Source: Vibrio superstes
Lineage (GTDB): Bacteria > Pseudomonadota > Gammaproteobacteria > Enterobacterales > Vibrionaceae
Reading direction: 5' to 3'
Length of the DNA stretch: 64,000 nucleotides
NCBI RefSeq assembly: GCF_003569005.1
Contig: NZ_BCUR01000001.1
Location: 608,861-672,860, forward strand
The position numbers and the translations under genes are program-made. How positions within the stretch are numbered: the first letter of the stretch is position 1; every line of letters begins with the position of its first letter. Positions 8,859 through 17,055 of the stretch are shown here, piece after piece. The notes beneath the pieces were generated by a model. The model was not told the DNA's origin and searched no databases. It saw only the letters and a list, made by a program, of their open reading frames with translations.

Positions 8859-10187
8859 ATGAGCGACATGACTTCAATAATCCAAGCTGGCCCTCAGTTT
8901 AATGGTCAAGCTTCTAAGCGTATGCACGTAATGGCTAAACCTATTGGCGCCGCATGCAATCTAGATTGCGATTATTGTTATTATTTGAGCAAAGAAGATC
9001 TGCTCGAATATAAAAAAGGATGTACGCCTCAATTAAACGATGAAAATCTAGAAAAATTTATTCGTGACTATATCCAAGGTCAAAATACTCCTGAGATTAC
9101 ATTCTCTTGGCAGGGTGGTGAAGCAACCATGCTGGGTATTCCTTATTTCGAAAAAATTGTTGAATTTCAGAAAAAATATCAACCAGAAGGCGTTGTGATC
9201 TCAAATGATCTTCAAACCAACGGTACTCTATTAAATGACAACTGGTGCCTATTCCTTAAACAGAATAACTTCCTAGTTGGCTTGAGTATTGATGGCCCAG
9301 AATTACTTCACAATACCTATCGTACTAACAAAGCTGGCCGTGGCACGTTTAAGCAAGTAATGAAGGCTGTTGATTTATTGCATAAGCATGAAGTGAAGTT
9401 TGCCACCCTAACCTGTGTGAACAACCTTACAAGCCGAAACCCTCTAGAGGTATACCGCTTCCTGAGAGATGTGGTTAAGTCTCCTCAAATGCAGTTCATC
9501 CCAATAGTTGAAATGAAAACCTTTAGAGAAACAGCGCCCAATACTTGGGATATCAGCGAACGATTAACTCAAGGTGACAAGCGACTCATTCCTGGCCAAA
9601 AAGATTCTGTTGTTGAACCTTTTTGCGTCTCTGATCATGCTTGGGGCAACTTCTTAATCGAGGTCTTCAATGAGTGGATCTGCAATGATGTGGGTACCGT
9701 ATTCGTTCAGTATTTTGAGGCTTTGCTTGAGGCATGGATGGGACACAGAAACCCACTATGCACCCTTGGTGAGATGTGTGGTAAGGGTCTGGCTATGGAA
9801 CCAAATGGTGACGTATATACCTGTGACCACTACGTATATCCAGAGTACAAAATTGGCAACATTGCCGAAACTGACCTGCAAGATATGGCGTTCTCTCCAA
9901 AACAACAACAGTTTGGTACAGCCAAATCTAAATCTCTGCCAAAACAATGTCGAGAGTGTGACTATAAATTCGCTTGTTTTGGAGAATGTCCAAAAAATCG
10001 CTTTACCCGAACTCAAGATGGAGAAGATGGGCTGAATTACCTTTGTGCTGGTTGGAACAAGTTTTATCGCCATGCCGATGCAGGATTTGCATTCACATTA
10101 AGAAGACTAGGCTTACCTGTTGCACATGGGAAACATAGCGACAAAGTGCTTGCCGGAAAACAAATACTACCGGAACACAGAGCATGA
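8859..10187 (+). CDS. Anaerobic sulfatase-maturating enzyme (radical SAM, SPASM)
   Basis: 442 residues from the ATG at 8859 (AAAGG 7 nt upstream; an earlier in-frame start at 8799 adds 20 unlikely residues). The radical-SAM cluster motif is C33-N-L-D-C37-D-Y-C40, and the C-terminal SPASM region carries further cysteines (CTLGEMCGKGLAMEPNGDVYTCDHYVYP; CRECDYKFACFGECP) for two auxiliary Fe-S clusters. Such enzymes oxidise the Cys or Ser of sulfatases to formylglycine in the cytoplasm before export, without oxygen. The target is most likely the Cys88 sulfatase encoded upstream. The stop overlaps the start of the TPR gene (ATGA). Confidence 0.9.
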   Translation: MSDMTSIIQAGPQFNGQASKRMHVMAKPIGAACNLDCDYCYYLSKEDLLEYKKGCTPQLNDENLEKFIRDYIQGQNTPEITFSWQGGEATMLGIPYFEKIVEFQKKYQPEGVVISNDLQTNGTLLNDNWCLFLKQNNFLVGLSIDGPELLHNTYRTNKAGRGTFKQVMKAVDLLHKHEVKFATLTCVNNLTSRNPLEVYRFLRDVVKSPQMQFIPIVEMKTFRETAPNTWDISERLTQGDKRLIPGQKDSVVEPFCVSDHAWGNFLIEVFNEWICNDVGTVFVQYFEALLEAWMGHRNPLCTLGEMCGKGLAMEPNGDVYTCDHYVYPEYKIGNIAETDLQDMAFSPKQQQFGTAKSKSLPKQCRECDYKFACFGECPKNRFTRTQDGEDGLNYLCAGWNKFYRHADAGFAFTLRRLGLPVAHGKHSDKVLAGKQILPEHRA

Positions 10188-11185
10188 AGACGAAAATATT
10201 AGGTACGTTAATCGCTGGATTACTCTCTTTTTCTGTATTCGCCAATGGACAACCACCAGCGAATTACAACCCCAATGAGAATGATCCTGCCTACATAGCG
10301 CAAGACCAAGCTCAAACAGTACAAAATAGAATATCGGCCCTAGAATCATTGCGCACCGCGCCTTCACAAAATGCCTTGATAGCCATTGCAAGAGCACTAA
10401 AAGAAGATAATGAGCAGATCCAAGAAGCTGCGATTATAGGCAGCCATGGACTAGCGATTGAGTATCGCTGGAAGTTGGTTTCACCGTTTCTAAATAGCAC
10501 GAGTCCATCCCTGACCCGAGCCGCGACATACAGCTTGGTTAGAGGATACCCTCAGCTCAATGGAGAAATGCGCTCTGAACTGGACAAGCACATTCCAGTC
10601 TTGGAGAAATATTATGTTTCTCAAGAAGATACATTCTCAAGATTCAAACTTGCTGAATTATACCGCTTGACTGGTCAAGCGGATAAAGCCATCGCTGAGT
10701 ACAATGTGCTTGTCGATGAAATACCACAGAATCAAGCGGTATGGGTTGGGCTTTCTGAGTCATACCGTTGGAAAAAAGATGATAAAAGCGCCCTAGATAC
10801 CCTAGATAAAGGCATCAGCATAAACCCAAGTTCATCACAGCTTTATTATGCGAAGTCTTTAACGCTGGTCCGCCAGGGTAACAAGGTTGATGCGCTATCG
10901 GATATTCGGTCGGCCGCCATTCTTGCTGAGACTAATAGCTATTACTGGTACCTGTATGCGGTAATGCAAAAGGAAGTAGACCTAAATCAGTCAGTACCTT
11001 TGTTTGAACATGCGTACCAATTATCTGGAGCACCCGATCAGCTATATGCCCTATGCGATGTATACATAGAAACGAATAATGCTGCAGCGTCTTCTTGCTT
11101 GAAAGAACTCAAGCCTATGCTGCCACAGACAGCATTTGAGACACTACAGTCCAAGTTACAAAGAAAATCAACTGAGTTACCATAA
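10184..11185 (+). CDS. Exported TPR-repeat protein
   Basis: 333 residues with a signal peptide (about 1-20, FSVFA). The N-terminal third looks like HEAT-type helices (SALESLRTAPSQNALIAIARALKEDN, AATYSLVRGYPQL), and residues about 145-310 are tetratricopeptide repeats (FKLAELYRLTGQADKAIAEYNVLV, WVGLSESYRWKKDDKSALDTL). It would be a periplasmic protein-interaction scaffold. Translation is coupled to the maturase by a 4-bp overlap and only 2 bp separate it from the next gene, so the three form one unit. No enzymatic motif is seen. Confidence 0.8.
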   Translation: MKTKILGTLIAGLLSFSVFANGQPPANYNPNENDPAYIAQDQAQTVQNRISALESLRTAPSQNALIAIARALKEDNEQIQEAAIIGSHGLAIEYRWKLVSPFLNSTSPSLTRAATYSLVRGYPQLNGEMRSELDKHIPVLEKYYVSQEDTFSRFKLAELYRLTGQADKAIAEYNVLVDEIPQNQAVWVGLSESYRWKKDDKSALDTLDKGISINPSSSQLYYAKSLTLVRQGNKVDALSDIRSAAILAETNSYYWYLYAVMQKEVDLNQSVPLFEHAYQLSGAPDQLYALCDVYIETNNAAASSCLKELKPMLPQTAFETLQSKLQRKSTELP

Positions 11186-11187
11186 AA

Positions 11188-11586
11188 ATGAAACAATTCA
11201 AAAACTTATTAAAAGGTATCGCTTTACTAGTCGTGGTACTTTCTGGATTCAATGCCCAAGCGAGCGAAGGCCCGATACATGCCAAAGACAGTGAAGTCTC
11301 AGCAGTCAAGACCATAAACAAGCCTTACTTCGACGCCTTCAAAGGCAGTGTTGAAGATAACTGGGTGTATCAACTGTCCAACAATAACCAGCTTCAGGCT
11401 CATTGTTATCTATCCAAGAACGAGTCTTTCGCCATTGGTGAAAAAACCAACTACACAAACATCCAAATGGAATGTATTCAAATTGGACAATCCACGCGAG
11501 TTTTCTGGCCAACTCGATGGGTAGAACATTGCCAATCAGTCGGTAAGCCCTATAACCAATGCATTATGGAAGAAATCAAAATCTAA
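11188..11586 (+). CDS. Small exported protein, unknown
   Basis: 132 residues: signal peptide (1-25, GFNAQA) and a mature part of about 105 residues with four cysteines (in AHCYLSKN, MECIQIG, EHCQSV and NQCIMEE), consistent with two disulfides in the periplasm. No family recognised. It is the last gene of the sulfatase-maturase-TPR unit, 2 bp after the TPR gene, and is followed by a good terminator hairpin. Confidence 0.7.
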   Translation: MKQFKNLLKGIALLVVVLSGFNAQASEGPIHAKDSEVSAVKTINKPYFDAFKGSVEDNWVYQLSNNNQLQAHCYLSKNESFAIGEKTNYTNIQMECIQIGQSTRVFWPTRWVEHCQSVGKPYNQCIMEEIKI

Positions 11587-11601
11587 CTTCCCCCTAAATC
11601 T

Positions 11602-11627
11602 ATCCAAACGACTATTGTCGTTTGGAT
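11602..11627 (+). terminator. Terminator of the sulfatase-maturase operon
   Basis: Perfect 11-bp stem ATCCAAACGAC, loop TATT, GTCGTTTGGAT, followed by TCTACTT. It lies 16 bp after the last gene of the operon. The T-tract is imperfect, but the stem is strong. Confidence 0.7.
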
Positions 11628-11771
11628 TCTACTTCGCCCCATTAGCCCAAAACTGCTTGCTTTATTCACCTCAAGGATTGAGTCAGTATTTCATTGATTC
11701 AAATACAAAAACAACTATAACAGCCATAGAAATGCACTATGATTAAAGCTCGATAAACAAAGAGAAAACTT

Positions 11772-12677
11772 ATGGATCTTAATCTGTTAAAGACATTTGA
11801 TGCTGTTATGAAGTCCAAAAGTGTGAATGAAGCGGCTGAGATATTAAATATTACTGCACCTGCGGTCAGTCACGCTCTCAATCGACTCAGAGATCAGTAT
11901 CAAGATCCGCTATTTATCAGGCAGGGTCGTGGCATCGTACCCACAAACTTTGCAATCGAACTCCATAGCGAGATCCAAGAACCTCTCAGCTTTCTCTTAA
12001 ATGGTTCTAAATCGAGACAAGATTTCGAACCCTCAAAAAGCCAACGTACCTTCCGTATCTCTAGCCATAAAGATATTGATTTGATGTTGGTGCCAGCATT
12101 GACTCGATACAAAAAAGAGGTCGCTCCTCACGTCGTTATTCAAGCCGATATTGAACACCTAAATGAAGTGGATAGACAAGATGATCTGCGTCGCAGAAAA
12201 GTGGATGTGATCATAGCAACGGTCCCCCTTTCTGATCATGGCTACCACAATGAATTGATATTAGAGCTCGAAGCTGTGGTCGTAGCCAGCAAACGACATC
12301 CAACAATTCAAAAAGCACTTACCTTCGATGAATTCATGAAAGCACAACATGTAACGTGGCGAACGCAAAGACAAAGTACTAACGTGGTTGATTCTATTTT
12401 CATGGAAGGCGACTTGCCAATGCGACACGTCTCCTATTCAACCGGGTCTTTGTTAACAGCAATGCACCTAGTCTCAGAGACCGATTGGCTTGGGGCTTGC
12501 GGAAAGTGGCACGCAGATACATTCGCAGAAAAACTGGGATTGAATATCTTTCCACTGCCCTTTGAATCGAAGAAAGTACCTATCTATATGACCTGGCATC
12601 AATCACAAAAGCGAGATAAGGGACATGAGTGGTTTAGAGGCACCATTAAAAAAATAGCTCAAGAGATCATCGACTAA
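11772..12677 (+). CDS. LysR-family transcriptional regulator
   Basis: 301 residues. The N-terminal winged helix-turn-helix is clear (residues 3-62: LKTFDAVMKSKSVNEAAEIL, ITAPAVSHALNRLRD), followed by the LysR substrate-binding domain to the end. The HTH with AVSHALNRLR resembles the NodD/LeuO-like branch of the family. It lies between the sulfatase operon and the stress-type operon, both of which carry the TAAATACRCCTAAT and ACTAAATCGAC boxes, so it is a reasonable candidate for their regulator; this is inference. A hairpin follows the stop codon. Confidence 0.88.
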   Translation: MDLNLLKTFDAVMKSKSVNEAAEILNITAPAVSHALNRLRDQYQDPLFIRQGRGIVPTNFAIELHSEIQEPLSFLLNGSKSRQDFEPSKSQRTFRISSHKDIDLMLVPALTRYKKEVAPHVVIQADIEHLNEVDRQDDLRRRKVDVIIATVPLSDHGYHNELILELEAVVVASKRHPTIQKALTFDEFMKAQHVTWRTQRQSTNVVDSIFMEGDLPMRHVSYSTGSLLTAMHLVSETDWLGACGKWHADTFAEKLGLNIFPLPFESKKVPIYMTWHQSQKRDKGHEWFRGTIKKIAQEIID

Positions 12678-12684
12678 GCCTGAA

Positions 12685-12710
12685 CAGAGAGTCAAAACTT
12701 TGACTCTCTG
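12685..12710 (+). terminator. Terminator after the LysR gene
   Basis: Stem CAGAGAGTCAAA and TTTGACTCTCTG with only two bases between, so the closing pairs probably open to give a workable loop, followed by AATTCTT. It starts 8 bp after the LysR stop. Confidence 0.6.
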
Positions 12711-12780
12711 AATTCTTCACTAACACCCATCCCACAACCTATCCTACTCAGTGCATATACAGCAATTTCCAATTAGTCAC

Positions 12781-12950
12781 TAAATACACCTAATTGTCGA
12801 TTTAGTCCTATTTATTTCAACACACTTCCCGCCCCCTAAAAACCAGTTTAATTAGAACTTAAATACCATTAAAAACAAGCGACTAATCAATACTTACGCC
12901 TAATAAGGGACCGTTGACTGTTATTTTAATTAAACCAAACTAAATCGACT
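12781..12950. promoter_or_regulatory. Operator-like boxes before the stress-type operon
   Basis: The 359-bp gap 12678-13036 has no gene. It contains TAAATACACCTAAT (12781-12794), directly followed by GTCGATTTAGT (12796-12806), then ACGCCTAAT (12896-12904), and AAACTAAATCGACT (12937-12950), the last identical to 6551-6564 in the sulfatase promoter. The two ACTAAATCGAC boxes face each other about 144 bp apart, which could allow looping between them. The stretch is AT-rich and must hold the promoter of the gene at 13037. Confidence 0.4.
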
Positions 12951-13036
12951 ATTAAAAATAATGCCATCGTTCTATCTAACTACATTCATTAATATATTCA
13001 CCATCAATTAATAATATTTGGTTGGAATATTCAAAT

Positions 13037-13540
13037 ATGGAACACAATAAAATCGTTGCAATCATCGAGACCCATAAAGAAGCAGAAGCGGCTATTGCTA
13101 AGCTTGCGGACAATGGATTTGATATAAATCACCTCTCTATCGTTGGTAAAGGCTACCAAACGGAAGAACATGCAACCGGCTTCTACAACACGGGAGACAG
13201 GGTGAAATCTTGGGGGAAATCTGGTGCTTTATGGGGAGGGTTCTGGGGCGCTCTTGTGGGGTCTGGTATGTTCTGGATTCCAACCTTTGGGGCTCTTCTC
13301 GTGGCTGGGCCCTTTGTATCAGCACTTGCTGGCGCTATCGAAGGAGCAGCAGTCACCGGAGGTTTAAGTGCATTAGGTGGTGCGTTAATGAGCCTTGGAA
13401 TTCCTAAAGACAGCATCATCAAGTATGAGACTGCCCTTAAAACCGATAAATACCTTGTTGTAATGAACCTAGATAGCAATGAAATACAAAGAGCAAAAAC
13501 CTTGTTAAATGAACACGATATCAGTCTACACCAGTCATGA
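13037..13540 (+). CDS. General-stress-protein-17M-like, glycine-rich protein
   Basis: 167 residues from the ATG at 13037; an in-frame TTG at 13022 is an alternative. The N-terminal part (KIVAIIETHKEAEAAIAKLADNGF) is the ferredoxin-like fold seen in GSP17M/YflT-type stress proteins. Residues about 60-125 are glycine- and alanine-rich with hydrophobic stretches (GALWGGFWGALVGSGMFWIPTFG; AGAIEGAAVTGGLSALGGALMSLG), probably membrane-associating, and the C-terminus forms a second small alpha/beta unit. Function unknown. It overlaps the next gene by 4 bp (ATGA), so it belongs to a three-gene operon. Confidence 0.75.
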   Translation: MEHNKIVAIIETHKEAEAAIAKLADNGFDINHLSIVGKGYQTEEHATGFYNTGDRVKSWGKSGALWGGFWGALVGSGMFWIPTFGALLVAGPFVSALAGAIEGAAVTGGLSALGGALMSLGIPKDSIIKYETALKTDKYLVVMNLDSNEIQRAKTLLNEHDISLHQS

Positions 13541-13917
13541 TTCCTAAAATGAAATTGAAGTCGGTCATCTCATGTGTGCTTGCTGCTGCAACGCTAGTCG
13601 GGTGCACCACTACAGCTGAATTTATCAATGATAACCAACCCTCAGCTGCGCTTGCCGCGCAAAATAGAGGCAGATTTGAACTCAGTTGTAGTGAGGTATC
13701 TACCACGCTTCTCAACAGTAAAACCATTGATCTCTATACGAGACAAATACCGGAATACCAGTTTGGTGTATCTGGATGCGATAAAAAAGAAATCTACACA
13801 GTCACCTGCAATCCAGATAGTGGATGTATGGCCTACCACAATAAAGACCAAGTTCTCGACGAAGTCGATGATAGCGGGGTCCCTGCTATCTCATACGTCA
13901 ATGAAAGCATTAACTAA
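13537..13917 (+). CDS. Small lipoprotein, unknown
   Basis: 126 residues with a lipoprotein signal peptide: positively charged start, hydrophobic core and lipobox LVGC at about residues 20-23. The mature part has several cysteines (LSCSEV, VSGCDKKEIYTVTCNPDSGCM), implying disulfides in the periplasm. No family is recognised. Coupled by a 4-bp overlap to the stress-type gene upstream and 15 bp from the next gene. Confidence 0.72.
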   Translation: MIPKMKLKSVISCVLAAATLVGCTTTAEFINDNQPSAALAAQNRGRFELSCSEVSTTLLNSKTIDLYTRQIPEYQFGVSGCDKKEIYTVTCNPDSGCMAYHNKDQVLDEVDDSGVPAISYVNESIN

Positions 13918-13932
13918 ATAGAGAGAAAAACC

Positions 13933-14373
13933 ATGAAAAATAGCAAACTCACTTTAACCACTGTAGCACTATTGTCTTCACTAGCATTGTCTCAAGGTGT
14001 CATGGCGAAGAATATTACCAATGACCAAAATTTCGCAGACCAAATGTCTCAAGTAGAGCAAGTATTTCAATCTGGCGATGTATTTATTGCATCCGATTCT
14101 GCTTCTAGTTTTAGTAAAACGGATGTTGCGTTGGATATTCAGACAGAACTAAAGGATATTTATGTGACCAAGCAAGAAGCACAAGACCTTGGGCTCACTG
14201 AAGCAAAATCGTTTAATGTTTATAGTGCAATAAGCTCCGACAAAGTAAGTGCGACTATCTCAAAAATGGTACGTAAAGATGCACCTGAATTTTTCACCGT
14301 AGACCTATATTCAAATCAAATGGGTCAATCGGACATGGTTGAATACGTCGCTAAGGTAACCGAATACAATTAA
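13933..14373 (+). CDS. Periplasmic protein, unknown
   Basis: 146 residues preceded by a GAGAG Shine-Dalgarno-like stretch. A signal peptide (1-25, GVMA-K) precedes a mature region containing a KEAQDLGL-type helix and a hydrophobic strand pattern (FFTVDLYSNQMGQSDMVEYVAKV). I do not recognise a family with certainty. It ends the operon of the stress-type protein and lipoprotein and is followed by a strong terminator, so the three products are probably made together for the cell envelope. Confidence 0.7.
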   Translation: MKNSKLTLTTVALLSSLALSQGVMAKNITNDQNFADQMSQVEQVFQSGDVFIASDSASSFSKTDVALDIQTELKDIYVTKQEAQDLGLTEAKSFNVYSAISSDKVSATISKMVRKDAPEFFTVDLYSNQMGQSDMVEYVAKVTEYN

Positions 14374-14389
14374 GCAAGACTAGCAGAGA

Positions 14390-14416
14390 AAGGAGGCACC
14401 TAGCCTCCTTCTTTTT
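14390..14416 (+). terminator. Strong intrinsic terminator
   Basis: Stem AAGGAGGC, loop ACCTA, GCCTCCTT, followed by CTTTTT. Classical GC-rich stem with a T-run, 16 bp after the stop of the periplasmic protein gene. Confidence 0.88.
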
Positions 14417-14990
14417 GAAATCAGCACAAAGTTGACCACACTTACTTCATCTATCCGTATCTTGCCTCCCTAAACTACACCGCGTTTTTCCGCTTCTGGC
14501 AAACTCCAATGGTTCACCTAACCATGCACTCCGAAAGCTACCTTGTTTGGCCAAATCACTGAAGAAACAGAGTGATACAGAGTTCCAAAATACAAAGCCT
14601 TCATTGAGTTATGCGGGTACTGATTGACCTCTCAATGCCCTTTACTTCTCACCCATGACCAAAATCCCGATCACCAGCCTAGTTTGTGACATCTCATCCA
14701 ATAAGATAAGTGTTCTTTCTAATCGTTAAACAGAATAAAGTCGGTGTGGTTTACGACTGGGTATCAAGAATTGCACCGCTCGATAAAGCCCTACAATCTA
14801 GGACTTATGCATCGAAATAGAGTGGTTATATAGAAATACTTTTTGTTTGTGGCACAGTCTCATCGAGAGGTTATCCACGACTGTCGTAGTTTGAAGTGCA
14901 TTTGGCCTACAACCTCATGATAGTCATGGGCTGTACGCTGGGTGATTAGAGGTAGTATTCCACCTCCCCTATAGTTCTGGGTTGTTCAGA
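14417..14990. other. 574-bp gap without a recognisable gene
   Basis: No open frame of plausible coding quality is seen on either strand. A weak inverted repeat near 14949-14967 (GAGGT...ACCTC) could end transcription of the zinc-ribbon gene coming from the right. The rest shows no repeat or tRNA that I can identify; it may be decayed coding sequence or hold a small RNA. Confidence 0.5.
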
Positions 14991-14991
14991 A

Positions 14992-15513
14992 TCACACGGT
15001 TTCGGAACCGACTTCAGCGTGATATAGAATGGTCTCCAACGCCTCGATTGTTTCTCTGTCCAATACCGCAGCATCGGTAAATATCTTGCATGCCGCTATT
15101 TTTGATTCACTCAAAGCCTGCTCTGCATACTTTGGATACTCAACCAGTGCAGATACCCATAAATCATCCATAATATTGATTAATACATCGCTAAGATCCT
15201 GTTTTTTTTCGTCCTCTAGCAAGTCTTTTGCTAGTAGCAAAGTAAGGTCAGTATTTTTCTTAATTAACTCATCAATGACTTCTTTATCATCTAAATATTG
15301 GCAATCCTTGGATACTCGTTTCTTCAATACCTGCAGAAATTGAATCAGCGCTGACTTCTGCTTGAGTGATTGCAACTTATAGTCACTAATGGTTCGAGCC
15401 GAGATATCTTGCATCTCGTTTCCACAACATATTGGATTGCCTTCACTCGTAGCGCTTGTTGTCTTTTTATTGCCACAGACTGTGCATTCAAATAAATCTT
15501 GTTGTTCATTCAT
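14992..15513 (-). CDS. Zinc-ribbon, helical protein, unknown
   Basis: 173 residues. The N-terminus has a rubredoxin/zinc-ribbon knuckle (C10-T-V-C13) and a Cys-Cys pair at 29-30 (PICCGNEM), enough to bind one metal. The remainder (about 45-173) is acidic and mostly alpha-helical (VLKKRVSKDCQYLDDKEVIDELIKK). There is no signal peptide, so it should be cytoplasmic. No family name can be assigned; the layout loosely recalls small rubredoxin-like adaptors. It is 46 bp downstream of the outer-membrane barrel gene on the same strand and could be co-transcribed. Confidence 0.65.
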   Translation of the reverse strand: MNEQQDLFECTVCGNKKTTSATSEGNPICCGNEMQDISARTISDYKLQSLKQKSALIQFLQVLKKRVSKDCQYLDDKEVIDELIKKNTDLTLLLAKDLLEDEKKQDLSDVLINIMDDLWVSALVEYPKYAEQALSESKIAACKIFTDAAVLDRETIEALETILYHAEVGSETV

Positions 15514-15559
15514 TATAAATTCCGCTCTGAATTAATGTTTCTAGATTGACGTTATGCAA

Positions 15560-16723
15560 TCACATTCCTGTTCCGACTTGAAAATACAACGCATTGTCCT
15601 CTTCACTTTTAGCGATATCGATACCTACATGCATTCCATAGCGGCGTGCGATCAAGTATCGAAACCCCATGCCATAGGCATAATGATTGTCGTCAGAGAA
15701 CAACTCACTAGTTTCCTCAACTGCTGACCCCAAGCCGCCAAAGACTGAGGCGGACCAGCGGTTAGTAATGTTATAAGTCAGCTGAGATTCTATCGATGCT
15801 GTGGCACTTCCTTGATAACGGTTTCTGGCTATTCCTCGTAACTGAATATCAGGATAGGCGGGAGGGGGTAACAATCGCTCATCGGTCGATAAATAGTTGT
15901 ACTTACCCTGCAACGCAATGTTCCATGTCTCATTCAGACTAAAATAGTGCACCCCTTGGGCGCTCAGGGTTTGGAAGTCGTAATCACTTCCAATACTGTC
16001 ATCAAACACCATATATTCCGCTTTGTAATCACCGCCCGAAGTGGGATACAAAAACTGATTACGAGTATCAACTTCCGCAACCAAGCCTAAACCAGAAACG
16101 ACCGGGCTCATATTGACCCATTTTTGTAGTGCATCATCGACATGAGAACTATCAACAACCGCTAGATCTGGTGCGACAAACTTTTGTGCAAAACCAAGAA
16201 AGAGAGGTGTATCCGCCACACGGAACTTAAGCTTCTGAATGGCTCCGATTCCTTGCATGCTCATCTCAAACCCTGATGATTCGAGTTGTTCGAACGGCGA
16301 GTAGAAATTCATATGAATGTCTCCATAACCTATTCCGCCGAGGTATCGAATACTGTCTTTTTTCCAAGTATGCCTATGCCCTATAAAAGCCGCCCAAGAG
16401 CCATTCTCAGTCCCAAACGCGCCTGCAACGGTAATCGCAGGTGTCAATAACTGCGCACCACCATCCAGAGATTGCATAGCTAATTGTTTGCGTTTTTTCT
16501 TTTGTGCATCGGATTCATGGAGAAAAACCCCCATCATGCCACCGCCATAGCCCAGTGCTGGCTCTGTAATAAGAATAGGGACAGGTAAAAATCCATAAGC
16601 GTTTTCTGCCAAGTAATCCCCCATATCAAAGTGGTTATCAACGGGATCTGTGTATGTCGTTGCTAGGGCATGACTACAAGATGAGGCTAATAACATCGCT
16701 ATAATGGGGTTTAATAATTTCAT
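15560..16723 (-). CDS. Outer-membrane beta-barrel, D15/surface-antigen type
   Basis: 387 residues: signal peptide (1-21, CSHALA), then alternating hydrophobic strands typical of a barrel. Residues about 95-387 resemble the Omp85/D15 surface-antigen barrel, including the late segment GFRYLIARRYGMHVGIDIA and a last strand YFQVGTGM ending in an aromatic-hydrophobic pattern. There are no POTRA domains, so it is the short barrel-only form found as stand-alone outer-membrane proteins, not BamA or TamA. Substrate unknown. It lies divergently from the small open frame at 16834. Confidence 0.78.
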   Translation of the reverse strand: MKLLNPIIAMLLASSCSHALATTYTDPVDNHFDMGDYLAENAYGFLPVPILITEPALGYGGGMMGVFLHESDAQKKKRKQLAMQSLDGGAQLLTPAITVAGAFGTENGSWAAFIGHRHTWKKDSIRYLGGIGYGDIHMNFYSPFEQLESSGFEMSMQGIGAIQKLKFRVADTPLFLGFAQKFVAPDLAVVDSSHVDDALQKWVNMSPVVSGLGLVAEVDTRNQFLYPTSGGDYKAEYMVFDDSIGSDYDFQTLSAQGVHYFSLNETWNIALQGKYNYLSTDERLLPPPAYPDIQLRGIARNRYQGSATASIESQLTYNITNRWSASVFGGLGSAVEETSELFSDDNHYAYGMGFRYLIARRYGMHVGIDIAKSEEDNALYFQVGTGM

Positions 16724-16833
16724 CGCTTTACCGTGGATCTATAAGGTGTTCTCAGAGCACTAGAGATACCTACGGCATGTCTTATGAAAATTAACAAAAG
16801 GCCATAAAACTATTGAGTTTTAGAGTGAGCCTA

Positions 16834-17055
16834 ATGATAAAAAGGCGTGATTACGTAGGATTCCCTAGGCACTGGTTTAATAGGAAAATATTAAAGCTTT
16901 ACTCAGAATCAATCGATAAAGCGCTCCTTAGAAGTGGATTAAGTGAGAGTAAATCGATTGCTTGGTTTGGGAGGTTTGTTGCTAAAGCTGACGGTATAAA
17001 TTGCATTTCATACCTAAAAAATAGACGCGAAATACAAGTGAATACTGAGGGTTAG
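16834..17055 (+). CDS. Small basic protein, hypothetical
   Basis: 73 residues from the ATG at 16834 (GAGTGAG about 6 nt upstream); the frame extends to a TTG at 16813. The protein is basic (IKRRDYVGFPRHWFNRKILK) with no motif I know. Its 3' end overlaps the DUF3087 pseudogene by 4 bp. Amino-acid composition looks protein-like, but a chance frame cannot be excluded. Confidence 0.35.
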   Translation: MIKRRDYVGFPRHWFNRKILKLYSESIDKALLRSGLSESKSIAWFGRFVAKADGINCISYLKNRREIQVNTEG

